Shown here one piece after another: positions 51,224-60,331 of a stretch of 64,000 bases of DNA (positions within the stretch are counted from its first letter, which is position 1; each line of letters starts with the position of its first letter). Source of the DNA: JANQIO01 sp965229625. GTDB taxonomy: Bacteria; Pseudomonadota; Gammaproteobacteria; Pseudomonadales; Halieaceae. Both the position numbers and the translations under genes were made by a program. The notes beneath the pieces are model-generated. The model was given only the letters and a program-made list of their open reading frames with translations, ran no database searches and was not told the DNA's origin. The stretch is taken from NCBI GenBank assembly GCA_965229625.1, contig CBDDJJ010000001.1, positions 868,001 through 932,000 of the forward strand. The letters run 5' to 3'.

Positions 51224-51829
51224 CTACCAAACCAGGTCATCCGGCAGGTGTCGGAGGTCTTCGGGCCTGTCGATATCGGGCACGGGATCGAGCACTGCGG
51301 CGCGCCTGCCAGCACTCTCAAGGGCCGCAAGACTCAGCGCCAGCACCCGGTCGGTACCCCAGGGAATATCCTTGAACAGCTCCGGGCAGCGGGCCGACAC
51401 ACCCAGCATGACATAGCCGCCATCCAACGCCGGCACGAATGCAGCGTGCGACGACTGCAGCGCCCGGGCCACTGCGGCGACGTGACCGGGACCAAGCCCC
51501 GGGGCATCACTGCCCGCCAGGATGACACCCGCCGCAGTCGATAGACCAGCATCCACAATATGGGCCATGCGCCTGCCGAGATCGTCCCCACACTGCTGGT
51601 GCAGGCTTCGCGCCCCGCTGTCCAGGCACCGATCGAACAGCGGGTCCGTCACGGCGCCCTCCACCCAGAGCTGCAAGTGGCCCGCGGGCGCCAGGCGCCG
51701 GCAGATATACAGCACCATGGCCGCATGCAGGTCTGCCGCCCGCGCTGGTTCCAGGGCCGGGAACAGGCGGGTTTTCACCCTGCCCACTTCCGGCGCCCGC
51801 GCCAACTGGGCAATCAGCAACTCAGCCAC
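51224..51829 (-). CDS. TIGR04282-type small glycosyltransferase (DUF2064)
   Basis: The 201-residue protein has APEVGRVKTRLFPALEP near the N-terminus, LAGSDAPGLGPGHVAAVARALQ and LDGGYVMLGV, the marks of the TIGR04282/DUF2064 family with a nucleotide-sugar-transferase fold. It starts at GTG 51829, overlapping the preceding gene by eight bases. Such genes commonly accompany arsS and TIGR04283 genes. The sugar substrate is unknown. Confidence 0.85.
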   Translation of the reverse strand: MAELLIAQLARAPEVGRVKTRLFPALEPARAADLHAAMVLYICRRLAPAGHLQLWVEGAVTDPLFDRCLDSGARSLHQQCGDDLGRRMAHIVDAGLSTAAGVILAGSDAPGLGPGHVAAVARALQSSHAAFVPALDGGYVMLGVSARCPELFKDIPWGTDRVLALSLAALESAGRRAAVLDPVPDIDRPEDLRHLPDDLVW

Positions 51830-52499
51830 GATAGCGCCGCGCCAGTGCTGTCGGTGACCCGCCCAGCCAGTAACGCAGCCGCAGCTCCCACATCAGCATC
51901 ACGGTACGCAATACCCCACGCTGTTCCCAGCGGCGGCTGGATGTCACCACCGGTGGCGATAGCACCTCGGGGGCGGATACCCGGCGCAGGCGTTTGCTGA
52001 GTTCCACGTCTTCCATCAGCGGTATATCGGCAAAGCCACCCAGCGCTTCGAACAGGTCGCGGCGCACGAACAGCGCCTGGTCACCGGTCGCCACATGTGT
52101 CAGCCGCGAACGCCAGCACATGAAACGTTCGATAATGCGAAAACGCCAGTCAGCACCTGTCAGCCTCACGTCGAAGAAACCCCATGGCGGCCTTGCACCC
52201 AGCCGGTCGAACAAATCGGCCGGGGTGATCGTCAGGCGGGTATCACTGTGCAGAAACAGCAGGTAGCCGCCGGCCGCCGCTGCAGCACCCGCGTTCTGCT
52301 GAGTGGCGCGGCCGCGCGGTGCCTCCAGTGCGCGGTCCACCCGCGCTGCTGCCAGCTTGCGACTGTCATCCTCGCTGCCGCCGTCGACCACAATCAACTC
52401 GGCATTCGCCCGCCAGGCGTGCAGCGCATCGAGCCGCGACGCCAGCTCCGGCGCCTCATTCAATACAGGTATTACCAGGCTTAGCGAGGGCCTGTTCAA
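51822..52499 (-). CDS. TIGR04283-type glycosyltransferase family 2
   Basis: The 225-residue protein shows LSLVIPVLNEAPELASRLDAL, IVVDGGSEDDS (the D-x-D region) and GDQALFVRRDLFEALGGFADIPLMEDVELSKRLRR, typical of GT-A family 2 enzymes of the TIGR04283 type. Start TTG 52499 overlaps the arsS stop. It is placed between arsS and the DUF2064 gene. The acceptor is not known. Confidence 0.87.
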   Translation of the reverse strand: MNRPSLSLVIPVLNEAPELASRLDALHAWRANAELIVVDGGSEDDSRKLAAARVDRALEAPRGRATQQNAGAAAAAGGYLLFLHSDTRLTITPADLFDRLGARPPWGFFDVRLTGADWRFRIIERFMCWRSRLTHVATGDQALFVRRDLFEALGGFADIPLMEDVELSKRLRRVSAPEVLSPPVVTSSRRWEQRGVLRTVMLMWELRLRYWLGGSPTALARRYRG

Positions 52500-53452
52500 C
52501 TCTCCAGGGCGCCGCCGCAGCTACTGCCCTGCCCGGCCGTGCAGCCATAGCAGTGCTCGCCGGTGGTAATGCGGGTAGTTGCCAGCGAGGGATCTACCAG
52601 CAGGTCGCGGATGTGGCGGCGGCGATCACTGGCCAGCAGCGGAATTTCCAGCATCTGGTTGAAGTCACAATCATAGAGGTTGCCCTGCCAGTCCACGCTT
52701 ACCAGGCTGCGACACATCACAGTATCGAGGTTGGCGGCGCTGAAGCTGTCACGCAGCAGGTGCATGTAATCGTAGTACTGGCCCTGGGACAGCAATACTG
52801 CGCCAAAACGGCTGATAGGCATATTGGTGATGGTGAAGAGCTGGTTGAAGGAAATGCCGTAGCGCTCCGCCAGCTCCCTCTTGTAGTCCGCCTCGAGGCC
52901 GTCCTGCGGAGGTGGTAGCACCGGGCCCACCGGGTTATAGACCAGGTTGAGTTCCAGCGCAGCGCCGTAACCGAGATCGTTGAGGAACCGGATGGCGCGA
53001 ATGCTGTCGTTGTAAACACCCTTGCCGCGCTGCTGCTCGACGTTCTCCTCCAGGTAGCAGGGCAGGGACGCCGTGATCACTACGCCCTGCTCGGCAAGAA
53101 ACTGGCCCAGGTCTTCCTGGCCGGGCTCGAACAGGATCGTCAGGTTGCAGCGGTCGATGACTTCGATACCCCGCTCCCGCGCGGCGCGCACCAGGCGGCG
53201 GAAATGCGGGTTGAGCTCCGGCGCGCCACCGGTCAGGTCGAGGGTGGCGGGCGTCAACACATCCAGCAGCTCAATCAGCTGGTCCACGGTATCCGCAGCC
53301 ATTTCCTCGGTACGGGTCGGCCCGGCATTGACATGACAATGCACGCAGCTGAGATTGCAGCGGTAGCCCAGGTTCACCTGCAGCGTGCTGATCTGCTGGC
53401 GATGAATCTCCGGGAAGTCGGATTCGAGGAGCAGTGGTCGTGTATCTAGCAT
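52496..53452 (-). CDS. arsS: Arsenosugar biosynthesis radical SAM protein ArsS
   Basis: The 318-residue protein has the radical-SAM motif C32-NLS-C36-VH-C39 near the N-terminus and the family segments GGAPELNPHFR, RCNLTILFEPGQEDL and LPCYLEENVEQQRGKGVYN. The C-terminal part (MCRSLVSVDWQGNLYDCDFNQML ... GEHCYGCTAGQGSSCGG) carries extra cysteines. This pattern matches ArsS-type enzymes (DUF3641), proposed to make the deoxyadenosyl-arsenic precursor of arsenosugars with ArsM. No arsM is seen in the window. It is divergent from the GS-like gene. Confidence 0.85.
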   Translation of the reverse strand: MLDTRPLLLESDFPEIHRQQISTLQVNLGYRCNLSCVHCHVNAGPTRTEEMAADTVDQLIELLDVLTPATLDLTGGAPELNPHFRRLVRAARERGIEVIDRCNLTILFEPGQEDLGQFLAEQGVVITASLPCYLEENVEQQRGKGVYNDSIRAIRFLNDLGYGAALELNLVYNPVGPVLPPPQDGLEADYKRELAERYGISFNQLFTITNMPISRFGAVLLSQGQYYDYMHLLRDSFSAANLDTVMCRSLVSVDWQGNLYDCDFNQMLEIPLLASDRRRHIRDLLVDPSLATTRITTGEHCYGCTAGQGSSCGGALES

Positions 53453-53511
53453 AAGTCTATGATAGCGAGGCTTCCGTTCAACGACGACACCAATAGCAAA
53501 AAGGGCCGCCT

Positions 53512-54885
53512 GTGGATGCAAGGAATGTAATTGACAGTGAAAGTGCGGCTTCGTTCGTTCGCGAGGCCGGCATTGAGAACATCAAGCTGGCAGTCACAGA
53601 CCTCGATGGCGTCATGCGCGGCAAGTACGTCAGCCGCAAGAAGTTTCTTTCGGCACTGGAAAAGGGTTTCGGATTCTGCGATGTGATCTTCGGCTGGGAT
53701 TCGGCCGATGAGCTCTACGCCGAGGACTCCTATACCGGCTGGGCGCGCGCCTTCCCGGATGCCTGGGCGACGATAGAGCCCACAAGCTGTCGGCCGCTAC
53801 CCCTCGAAGATCACCAGAGCGCCCTGTTCCTGGCGGATTTCTCCGGCCACGAAGCCTCGGCAGTCTGCCCAAGGGCGCTGCTGCGGCGGGTACTGGACCA
53901 TGGAGAATCCCTGGGCTTTACCGCCACCGCCGCCGCTGAGTTCGAGTTTTTCCTGTTTGACGAAACGCCGGACAGCCTGCAGGACAAGGGCTACCGCAAC
54001 CCGCAGCCAATGACGCCGGGGAATTTCGGCTATTCCGTGCTGCGCAATTCCACCCATGCAGATTTCTATCACCAACTGATGGCGATGTGCGCGGGCATGG
54101 GCATGCCGCTGGAAGGCCTGCACACGGAAACCGGCCCCGGCGTGCTGGAGGCCGCGCTGGAGCACGGTCCGGCGCTGCGCGCGGCCGACAACGCTACCCT
54201 GTTCAAGACCTTTACCAAGGTGCTGGCGCAGCAACAGGGGCTGATGGCCACCTTCATGGCGCGCTGGTCAGGCGATTACCCGGGCCAGTCCGGCCACCTG
54301 CACCTGTCCCTGCAGGACCGGGAGGGCAATCCGGTATTCCACGACGACAGCCAGCCCCACAATATGTCCGACACCATGCGCTGGTTTATCGGCGGCCAGC
54401 AGAAGCTGTTGCCCGAATTGCTGTGCCTGGTGGCCGGCACCTGCAACAGCTATACGCGCCTGGTACCCGGTTTCTGGGCCCCCACGGCAGCGACCTGGGG
54501 CATCGACAACCGTACTTGCGCGCTGCGCGCCATTCCCGGATCTCCGCAGGCCCAGCGCGTGGAGTACCGGATTGCCGCTGCCGATATCAACCCCTACCTG
54601 GCACTGGCTGCCGCCTTTGCCTCGGGCTTCTGGGGCATCGAACACCAGGTGGAACCGGGCGCCGCCTTTGCGGGTGACGCCTACAGCGGGCGTTTCCCAC
54701 GGGCGCTGCAGCTACCCGCCACCCTCAGTGAGGCCGCCGGCAGGTTACGCAAGTCGCAGGCTGCGCGCGCGTTGTTTGGCGATACCTTCGTCGACCACTA
54801 TGCCTACACCCGGGAGTGGGAGGACGCTGAACAGCGCAAGGCCGTCACCGACTGGCAGCTCAAGCGCTACTTTGAAATCATCTAG
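53512..54885 (+). CDS. Glutamine-synthetase-family ligase (gamma-glutamyl-amine type)
   Basis: The 457-residue protein has GS beta-grasp and catalytic domains. KLAVTDLDGVMRGKYVSRKKF lies near the N-terminus, AAAEFEFFLFD carries the first metal ligands, ETGPGVLEAALEHGPALRAADNATLFK follows, and then GQSGHLHLSL (histidine ligand) and NRTCALRAIPGSPQAQRVEYRIAAADINPYLALAAAFASG. Relatives such as PuuA and IpuC join glutamate to amines. It starts at GTG 53512, and its stop abuts the ATG of the alcohol dehydrogenase gene, so it probably belongs to an amine or alcohol degradation operon. The substrate is not determined. Confidence 0.9.
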   Translation: MDARNVIDSESAASFVREAGIENIKLAVTDLDGVMRGKYVSRKKFLSALEKGFGFCDVIFGWDSADELYAEDSYTGWARAFPDAWATIEPTSCRPLPLEDHQSALFLADFSGHEASAVCPRALLRRVLDHGESLGFTATAAAEFEFFLFDETPDSLQDKGYRNPQPMTPGNFGYSVLRNSTHADFYHQLMAMCAGMGMPLEGLHTETGPGVLEAALEHGPALRAADNATLFKTFTKVLAQQQGLMATFMARWSGDYPGQSGHLHLSLQDREGNPVFHDDSQPHNMSDTMRWFIGGQQKLLPELLCLVAGTCNSYTRLVPGFWAPTAATWGIDNRTCALRAIPGSPQAQRVEYRIAAADINPYLALAAAFASGFWGIEHQVEPGAAFAGDAYSGRFPRALQLPATLSEAAGRLRKSQAARALFGDTFVDHYAYTREWEDAEQRKAVTDWQLKRYFEII

Positions 54886-56058
54886 ATGAGCTTGCCCACC
54901 ACCAACTGGCACTACCCGACTCGCATGTGGTTCGGGAACGGCCGACTCGAGGATATCCCGAAAGCCTGCCGCTCACTGGGCCTTTCGCGCCCACTGCTGG
55001 TGACCGACCGTGGGCTGGCAGCACTGGATTTTGTGTCTCGCGCCCGTGAACTGCTCGAGGGCGCGGGTCTGTCAGTCGCCTTTCATAGTGACGTGGATGG
55101 CAACCCCGCGGGGCGCCACGTCGATGGCGGCGTGCAGGTATTCCATGATGGAGACTGCGACGGAGTGATCGGACTGGGTGGCGGCTCAGCACTGGACGCG
55201 GCCAAGTCCATCGCCCTGGTGGCGCGCCAGGACCAACCGCTGTGGGCTTTTGAGGATATCGGCAACAACTGGAGCCAGGCCAATCCCGACGTGATCGCTC
55301 CGATCATTGCCATTCCCACCACCGCCGGCACCGGCTCGGAGGTGGGCCGCGCCGCTGTCATCCTCGACGAGGACAGCCGCACCAAGAAGATCATCTTCCA
55401 CCCGGCCATGATGCCGGGCCTGGTCATCTCCGATCCCACTCTTACCGTCGGGCTACCGCCCAGCATCACCGCCTGGACGGGTATCGACGCCTTCGTCCAC
55501 GCCCTGGAAGCCTGGTGCGCGCCCGGTTTTCACCCGATGGCGGAAGGCATTGCGCTGGAAGCAATGCGCATGGTGCGAGAGTGGTTGCCGCGCGCTGTCG
55601 CAGATGGCACTGACCTGGCGGCGCGTGGCCATATGCTGGTGGCTGCCTCCATGGGTGCCACTGCCTTCCAGAAGGGCCTGGGCTCAATTCACTCGGTATC
55701 CCATGTGATCGGCGCACGCCATAACTTGCACCATGGCCTGACCAACGCCGTGGTCCTGCCGTTTGGGGTGGCGCGCAATGCGCGCTACCTGGAGACGCGT
55801 ATGCCCGGCCTGTGCCAGGCACTGGGTATTGCCGGCTCCACCACCGCCGACCTGGTGGACGAGCTGCTGGCCTTCCGCGCAGCCCTGGAGATTCCGCACT
55901 CACTGGCAGCATTCGAGCTCGATAGCACCGACGCCGCAGAGGTTGGCGTCGCCGCCCTCGCCGACCCGTCGACTCCCAGCAACGCGGGACCGATGACGGC
56001 AGATGACCTCGCAGCCTTGTATCGTGACGCGGTGCACGGCGAACTGCACTTCACCTGA
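54886..56058 (+). CDS. Iron-containing alcohol dehydrogenase
   Basis: The 390-residue enzyme has the Fe-ADH signatures GLGGGSALDAAKSIALVARQ, IPTTAGTGSEVGRAAVI, GIDAFVHALEAWCAPGFHPMAEGIALEA and GSIHSVSHVIGARHNLHHGLTNAVVLPF. These include the histidines that bind the metal. It starts directly after the GS-like stop (TAGATG). Substrate is unknown; the order with a gamma-glutamyl ligase suggests an amino alcohol or its aldehyde. Confidence 0.93.
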   Translation: MSLPTTNWHYPTRMWFGNGRLEDIPKACRSLGLSRPLLVTDRGLAALDFVSRARELLEGAGLSVAFHSDVDGNPAGRHVDGGVQVFHDGDCDGVIGLGGGSALDAAKSIALVARQDQPLWAFEDIGNNWSQANPDVIAPIIAIPTTAGTGSEVGRAAVILDEDSRTKKIIFHPAMMPGLVISDPTLTVGLPPSITAWTGIDAFVHALEAWCAPGFHPMAEGIALEAMRMVREWLPRAVADGTDLAARGHMLVAASMGATAFQKGLGSIHSVSHVIGARHNLHHGLTNAVVLPFGVARNARYLETRMPGLCQALGIAGSTTADLVDELLAFRAALEIPHSLAAFELDSTDAAEVGVAALADPSTPSNAGPMTADDLAALYRDAVHGELHFT

Positions 56059-56090
56059 ATACAATAACAATCGCCTACCAAGGACCATTG

Positions 56091-57173
56091 ATGACACGAC
56101 TGCTGATCCTGCTTTTCCTGCTGCTGGCCATTGCCGCGGTACCCGCCTGGTTCAAGCGCGCAGATATCTCCCGCAACGTGATGGAACGCGGTGCCCTGAG
56201 TGCGATGCTGGACACACCCCTGCAGGACCTGGGGCCGGGCCTGCACGTGGTGCTGTGCGGGGCCGGCGGCCCCCTGCCCGACCGCCTGCGCTCAGGGCCC
56301 TGCGTTGCCGTGATTGCCGGTGAGCGTATCTTCATCTTTGATGCCGGCACCAACGGCGCTCGCAACCTGGGCCTGTTGCGCTATCCGCTGGGCAATATCG
56401 AAGCGGTATTCCTGACTCACTTCCACTCTGACCACATCGATGGCCTGGGCGAGATCGCCACCCTGCGCTGGGTGCAGGGCAATCACAGTTTCCCACTACC
56501 CGTTTACGCGCCGCCCGGCGTCACCGACATCGTCGCGGGTTTTAACAAGGCCTATGAACGGGATGCCGTTTACCGCAACACCCACCACGGTGATGCCGTT
56601 GCGCCACTGTCAGGTGCTGGCATGGTGCCGCGCGCATTCCCGACACCGCTGGACGGAGACGCCGCCCGGGTCTTTGCAAAAGACGGGGTGACCATCGAGG
56701 CGTTCCGGGTCGATCACGCACCGGTGTCGCCCGCGGTGGGCTACCGTGTCAGCTACGAAGGCCGCAGGGTAGTGATTTCGGGCGATACGGCAAAATCTTA
56801 CAACCTCGAGCAGATGGCAGCGCGCGCCGACCTGCTGGTGCATGAAGCACTGTCCCCGGAGCTGGTAGGCATCGTCAATCGCGCCGCCACGATTACCAAC
56901 AACCAGAATGTTGCGAAGATCACCGAGGACATACTCGACTACCACGCCAGCCCGCTGGAGGCGGCCGAGACCGCCAGGGATGCCGCCGTTCAACACCTGC
57001 TGTTCTATCACATCGTGCCCGCGCTACCGCTGCCGGGGTTGGATGCCGCCTGGCTGGACGGCGTGGACGTGATCTTCCCGCGCTATACGCTGGGACAGGA
57101 TGGCACCATCATCTCCCTGCCCGCCAATAGCAAAGAGGTGGTGCTGGTCAGCCGCGGGCTGGCGGCCTTTTAG
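56091..57173 (+). CDS. MBL-fold metallohydrolase, exported or membrane-anchored
   Basis: The 360-residue protein has an N-terminal hydrophobic segment (LLILLFLLLAIAAVPAWF) that is a signal anchor. The metallo-beta-lactamase motif is HFHSDHIDGLGE; later ligands lie in VDHAPVSPAVGYRV, ISGDTA and the final HIV block. The order resembles arylsulfatase/ribonuclease Z-like enzymes. ATG 56091 follows AAGGA; a TTG three bases earlier is less likely. It follows the alcohol dehydrogenase by 32 bases. The substrate is unknown. Confidence 0.88.
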   Translation: MTRLLILLFLLLAIAAVPAWFKRADISRNVMERGALSAMLDTPLQDLGPGLHVVLCGAGGPLPDRLRSGPCVAVIAGERIFIFDAGTNGARNLGLLRYPLGNIEAVFLTHFHSDHIDGLGEIATLRWVQGNHSFPLPVYAPPGVTDIVAGFNKAYERDAVYRNTHHGDAVAPLSGAGMVPRAFPTPLDGDAARVFAKDGVTIEAFRVDHAPVSPAVGYRVSYEGRRVVISGDTAKSYNLEQMAARADLLVHEALSPELVGIVNRAATITNNQNVAKITEDILDYHASPLEAAETARDAAVQHLLFYHIVPALPLPGLDAAWLDGVDVIFPRYTLGQDGTIISLPANSKEVVLVSRGLAAF

Positions 57174-57188
57174 TTTCAGGCAGGCGGT

Positions 57189-58274
57189 TTATAGCGAGGC
57201 CATCAGCCCGCGCGTGGGGGCGACCCGGTTTTCTACCAGGTCGCGCCAGGCGGATGCTGCGGCCGTTACATCCTCCATGTGTTCAATGGTCACGCTGGCG
57301 CTGACGTCGCGGACCAGTTCTGCCATCGCTATACCGGCGCGCCGCAACACTTCACCCCTGCCCCACTCCGCATCGCGCTTCTCGATCTGCGATGGCGCGA
57401 AAAACATTTCCGGGCGCGGACCGGGTAGCGCGGAGGTGTCCCCGCCAAAAGATTGCCAATGCGTGGCGCCGACCGCCGTACTCACCTTCAGCTGGTCACC
57501 GAAGTGATTGTGGATTGCGGCGGTGAGTTCGCTATTGCCGGACATATCCACGTAGGCTGCAGGCACGCTCGCATCCAGCTCACTCTCGTCGCCGTAGCAG
57601 ACCACGTCGTCATAGCAGCCCAGGGATTTCACGAATTCCATATTGCCCGCCGAGGTGAGGCCTATAACACGCGCGTTCAATGAGTCATCCCCGTGCAACA
57701 GCTTGGCCATACCGTAAGCAGTCTTCGAAGAGGCACTACCCACCAGCACCTGGCTGGCACCGAACAGTGCATTGTCGAGCAGGAAGTCGTAGAGCAGGTA
57801 CGACGTCGCAAACAACGGGAAGAAGATGCAGCGCTGCGCCTCCATCTGCTGCAGGAACTCCGGGTCTGCCGCAGTGCGGCGATAGGCATTGTAGGTCGCC
57901 GGCAATTCCTGCCGATGGGGAGAGCTTTCCATCAGCGTATCCGGCTCGGCGTTGTCGAAACTCAGTACCACCTCTCCGGCCATGGGATAGAAACCGTAGA
58001 GGCGCTCGCCCAAGGCAATACCGGGGTGCGCGGTTTCCACCACTTCGCCAATACCCCACACCGGCACCACACCCCAGCCCTCTTCGCGCGGGTAGAAGTT
58101 CCAGTAACCGATCATGTCTCCGGCCACAGCGTAGGTGACGTTGTTCGCGGTCAGTGCGAACTTGTCGATTTTCACCCGCACCTGGCCCTCGGCCAACGCT
58201 GCCTGGGGCAGCTCCAGCTCACGGGTGTCGAGGATATTGTCGCGTTTCACCTGGATTTCACGGTAGTTGCTCAT
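57189..58274 (-). CDS. DUF2855-family protein (MDR-like)
   Basis: The 361-residue protein opens EIQVKRDNILDTRELELPQAALAEGQVRVKIDKFALTANNVTYAVAGDMIGYWNFYP, the DUF2855 start. It resembles the medium-chain dehydrogenase fold but lacks an obvious zinc-binding site. The cofactor segment is VLVGSASSKTAYGMAKLL. It is often near lipid or PHA genes. It is last in the five-gene lipid operon, 11 bases after the fusion gene. Confidence 0.88.
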   Translation of the reverse strand: MSNYREIQVKRDNILDTRELELPQAALAEGQVRVKIDKFALTANNVTYAVAGDMIGYWNFYPREEGWGVVPVWGIGEVVETAHPGIALGERLYGFYPMAGEVVLSFDNAEPDTLMESSPHRQELPATYNAYRRTAADPEFLQQMEAQRCIFFPLFATSYLLYDFLLDNALFGASQVLVGSASSKTAYGMAKLLHGDDSLNARVIGLTSAGNMEFVKSLGCYDDVVCYGDESELDASVPAAYVDMSGNSELTAAIHNHFGDQLKVSTAVGATHWQSFGGDTSALPGPRPEMFFAPSQIEKRDAEWGRGEVLRRAGIAMAELVRDVSASVTIEHMEDVTAAASAWRDLVENRVAPTRGLMASL

Positions 58275-58285
58275 GCATTGGGTCC

Positions 58286-60331
58286 TTAAGAGTTGTGCTG
58301 GCTGTCTTCCACCAGTTCGAGCTGGCCGGGCTGGCGTTTAACGCGGTGCGGCAGCGGCGCCTGGAAGATGTCCAGTGCACCGACGGTCTCCAGCAGGGCA
58401 TCCGCTGATGCGCGCTCGGCTCCCGCCAGGCCCTGGTAGTGGTCGAAGGCACGCTGGAACATCCACTGGGAATAGCTGTGAACTACCCGCTCGCCTTCTG
58501 CATTGCCGGTGCGGAAACCGTGCATGCCCAGGTAACGGGGAATGGGCTCGCCGGGCCTGGTGCTGATGAAGCTGGCATTCTGTGCAATCACATCGCGCAC
58601 ATCCGGCAGGAAATCACGGGCCAGGGTTTCCAGCACCGGCAAGAGGGTGTCCGGCACTTCATCGTCTGCCAGAAAATCGCCTGGCGAGTCGGCCGGCGCA
58701 TTCATCCGACAGACCCAGTCGTAGAGACGCGGGGCCTTTTCTTCCATCAGGGCGCGCGGTACCGGGTCACGGCCAAGGTGCGCATACAGGGGCCCCATGA
58801 GACCAAAATCGCCGATGCTTGGGCGCGTGCCAAGCAGGAACGGGTACTGGGAAAAGTGTGTGTCCAGCTGCGCCATCAGACGGTGCCACTCGCTCTCGAT
58901 GGCAGGAATGGTGGCTTCGTTGACACCGAGCATGGGAATACTGCCCCGGAACGGCGCCGAGGTTTTCTCACCGATGGCAATCTGCTCCTCGCGGCTGGCC
59001 TCCGGTGCGCTGAGCGCGCCGAACTCGCCCATGATGAAGTCATACTGTTGATCGACGTAGGACCAGCGATAGTGCATGGCCGGCAGGATCAGCCACTCGT
59101 CAGCGTAGTGCTCCAGCATCAACGCCACCAGTTTCTGGCGCGCACCACCCGGGTAAACCGAAGGCTGCGGGTGCCGTGCCTCGAAGAAGTCGATAATCTC
59201 GGTGGTGTCCTGAATCAGTTCTCCGCCGGGCGCGGCCAGCACCGGAATGATCGGCGCGCCCACTGCCGGCACGATAATCTGCTTGTAGACCTCGCGGGTC
59301 GCCGTGCGTTCTTCGAAGGGCTGGCCCTTGAAGCGTAGGTAGGCGCGCGCCTTGCCCGTGTAATAAGACAGCTCGCCGCCATAGAGAATATAGGGTTCCG
59401 AGGCCCCAGGTTCCTGATGGGCCAGGGGTTCCGCGCCGGCTGCCGGCACCTCATCCTCTACAGACACCTCCTCATCCTTCGCGTCCGGGTCGCGACGGTC
59501 CAGCCGCGGGTCCAGCCAGGCCTGCAGGTCGGCAAACACCTGGGCTCGCTCTGGTTCGTTGAAGATTTCGTGGTACAGGCCGGGGTAGAGTTTTAAGGTC
59601 TTGTCTTCCGAGCTGATCTGCTCGTACAGGAATTTTGAACCCGCGGGCGACGTCAGGCTGTCAGCCTCACCGTGCATCAACAGCATGGGCAGGCGAATAT
59701 CCGCGGCCTGCTCCTGGATCCACTGCATGGCGGCGAATAGCTGGGCTACCTTGCGCGCCGTCAGCTTGCCGCCGTAGACCAGCGGATCGTCCAGGTACTC
59801 ACGCACCTCCAGTGGATCGCGGCTGACGCCGTTGGCATCCAGTTGCAGCACGCCCAATCGCGGCGCCACCATGGAAAAAAACTGGATCAGCAGCCGCTGC
59901 CAGATGGGCGGCTCGAGGTCAGTCTTGATAGCCGGGCCCGATAGCACGCAGCCGACAAAGTCATCCTGGTTTTGCAGCAGGTAACAGCTGGCGATCAGGC
60001 CACCCATGCTGTGGCCCAGCAATATCATCGGGGTGTCCGGAAACTCCTGTTTCAGCAACTGCACGAAACGGTCGAGGGTTTCGACATACTCGGCAAAGTT
60101 GCCCACATAGCCGCGCTGGCCTTCGGAGCGACCGTGACCGATATGATCGAGCGCTGCCGTGGCATAGCCTGCATTGACAAAATGCTCGGCAAAGCGGCGG
60201 TAGCGGCCACTGTGTTCCGCCGCCCCGTGCACCAGCACAATCAGCGCCCGCGGTGCACGCTCCGGTGACCACTGCTGGAAGTGAATCTCGGCCTCGCCGG
60301 CACCCTTGAATGTCGCTTCCCCGTGTTGCAT
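58286..60331 (-). CDS. Monoacylglycerol-lipase-like hydrolase fused to a GST-like domain
   Basis: This 681-residue protein has two domains. Residues 1-275 are a monoglyceride-lipase-type alpha/beta hydrolase: HGAAEHSGRY, nucleophile elbow LLGHSMGG (S108), acid in HGEAD (D224) and base in YHEIFNE (H254). A charged, disordered-looking linker (about 276-312) leads to a GST-like domain. That domain opens PYILYGGELSYYTGKARAYLRFKGQPFE, continues with a glutathione-site-like VGAPIIPVLAAPGGELIQDTTEIIDFFE, and has a helical C-terminal part. ATG 60331 overlaps the gpsA stop; a TTG three bases earlier is also possible. No stop or frameshift separates the domains. The fusion may couple lipid release to a peroxide- or aldehyde-handling activity; that is inference. 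Confidence 0.9.
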   Translation of the reverse strand: MQHGEATFKGAGEAEIHFQQWSPERAPRALIVLVHGAAEHSGRYRRFAEHFVNAGYATAALDHIGHGRSEGQRGYVGNFAEYVETLDRFVQLLKQEFPDTPMILLGHSMGGLIASCYLLQNQDDFVGCVLSGPAIKTDLEPPIWQRLLIQFFSMVAPRLGVLQLDANGVSRDPLEVREYLDDPLVYGGKLTARKVAQLFAAMQWIQEQAADIRLPMLLMHGEADSLTSPAGSKFLYEQISSEDKTLKLYPGLYHEIFNEPERAQVFADLQAWLDPRLDRRDPDAKDEEVSVEDEVPAAGAEPLAHQEPGASEPYILYGGELSYYTGKARAYLRFKGQPFEERTATREVYKQIIVPAVGAPIIPVLAAPGGELIQDTTEIIDFFEARHPQPSVYPGGARQKLVALMLEHYADEWLILPAMHYRWSYVDQQYDFIMGEFGALSAPEASREEQIAIGEKTSAPFRGSIPMLGVNEATIPAIESEWHRLMAQLDTHFSQYPFLLGTRPSIGDFGLMGPLYAHLGRDPVPRALMEEKAPRLYDWVCRMNAPADSPGDFLADDEVPDTLLPVLETLARDFLPDVRDVIAQNASFISTRPGEPIPRYLGMHGFRTGNAEGERVVHSYSQWMFQRAFDHYQGLAGAERASADALLETVGALDIFQAPLPHRVKRQPGQLELVEDSQHNS

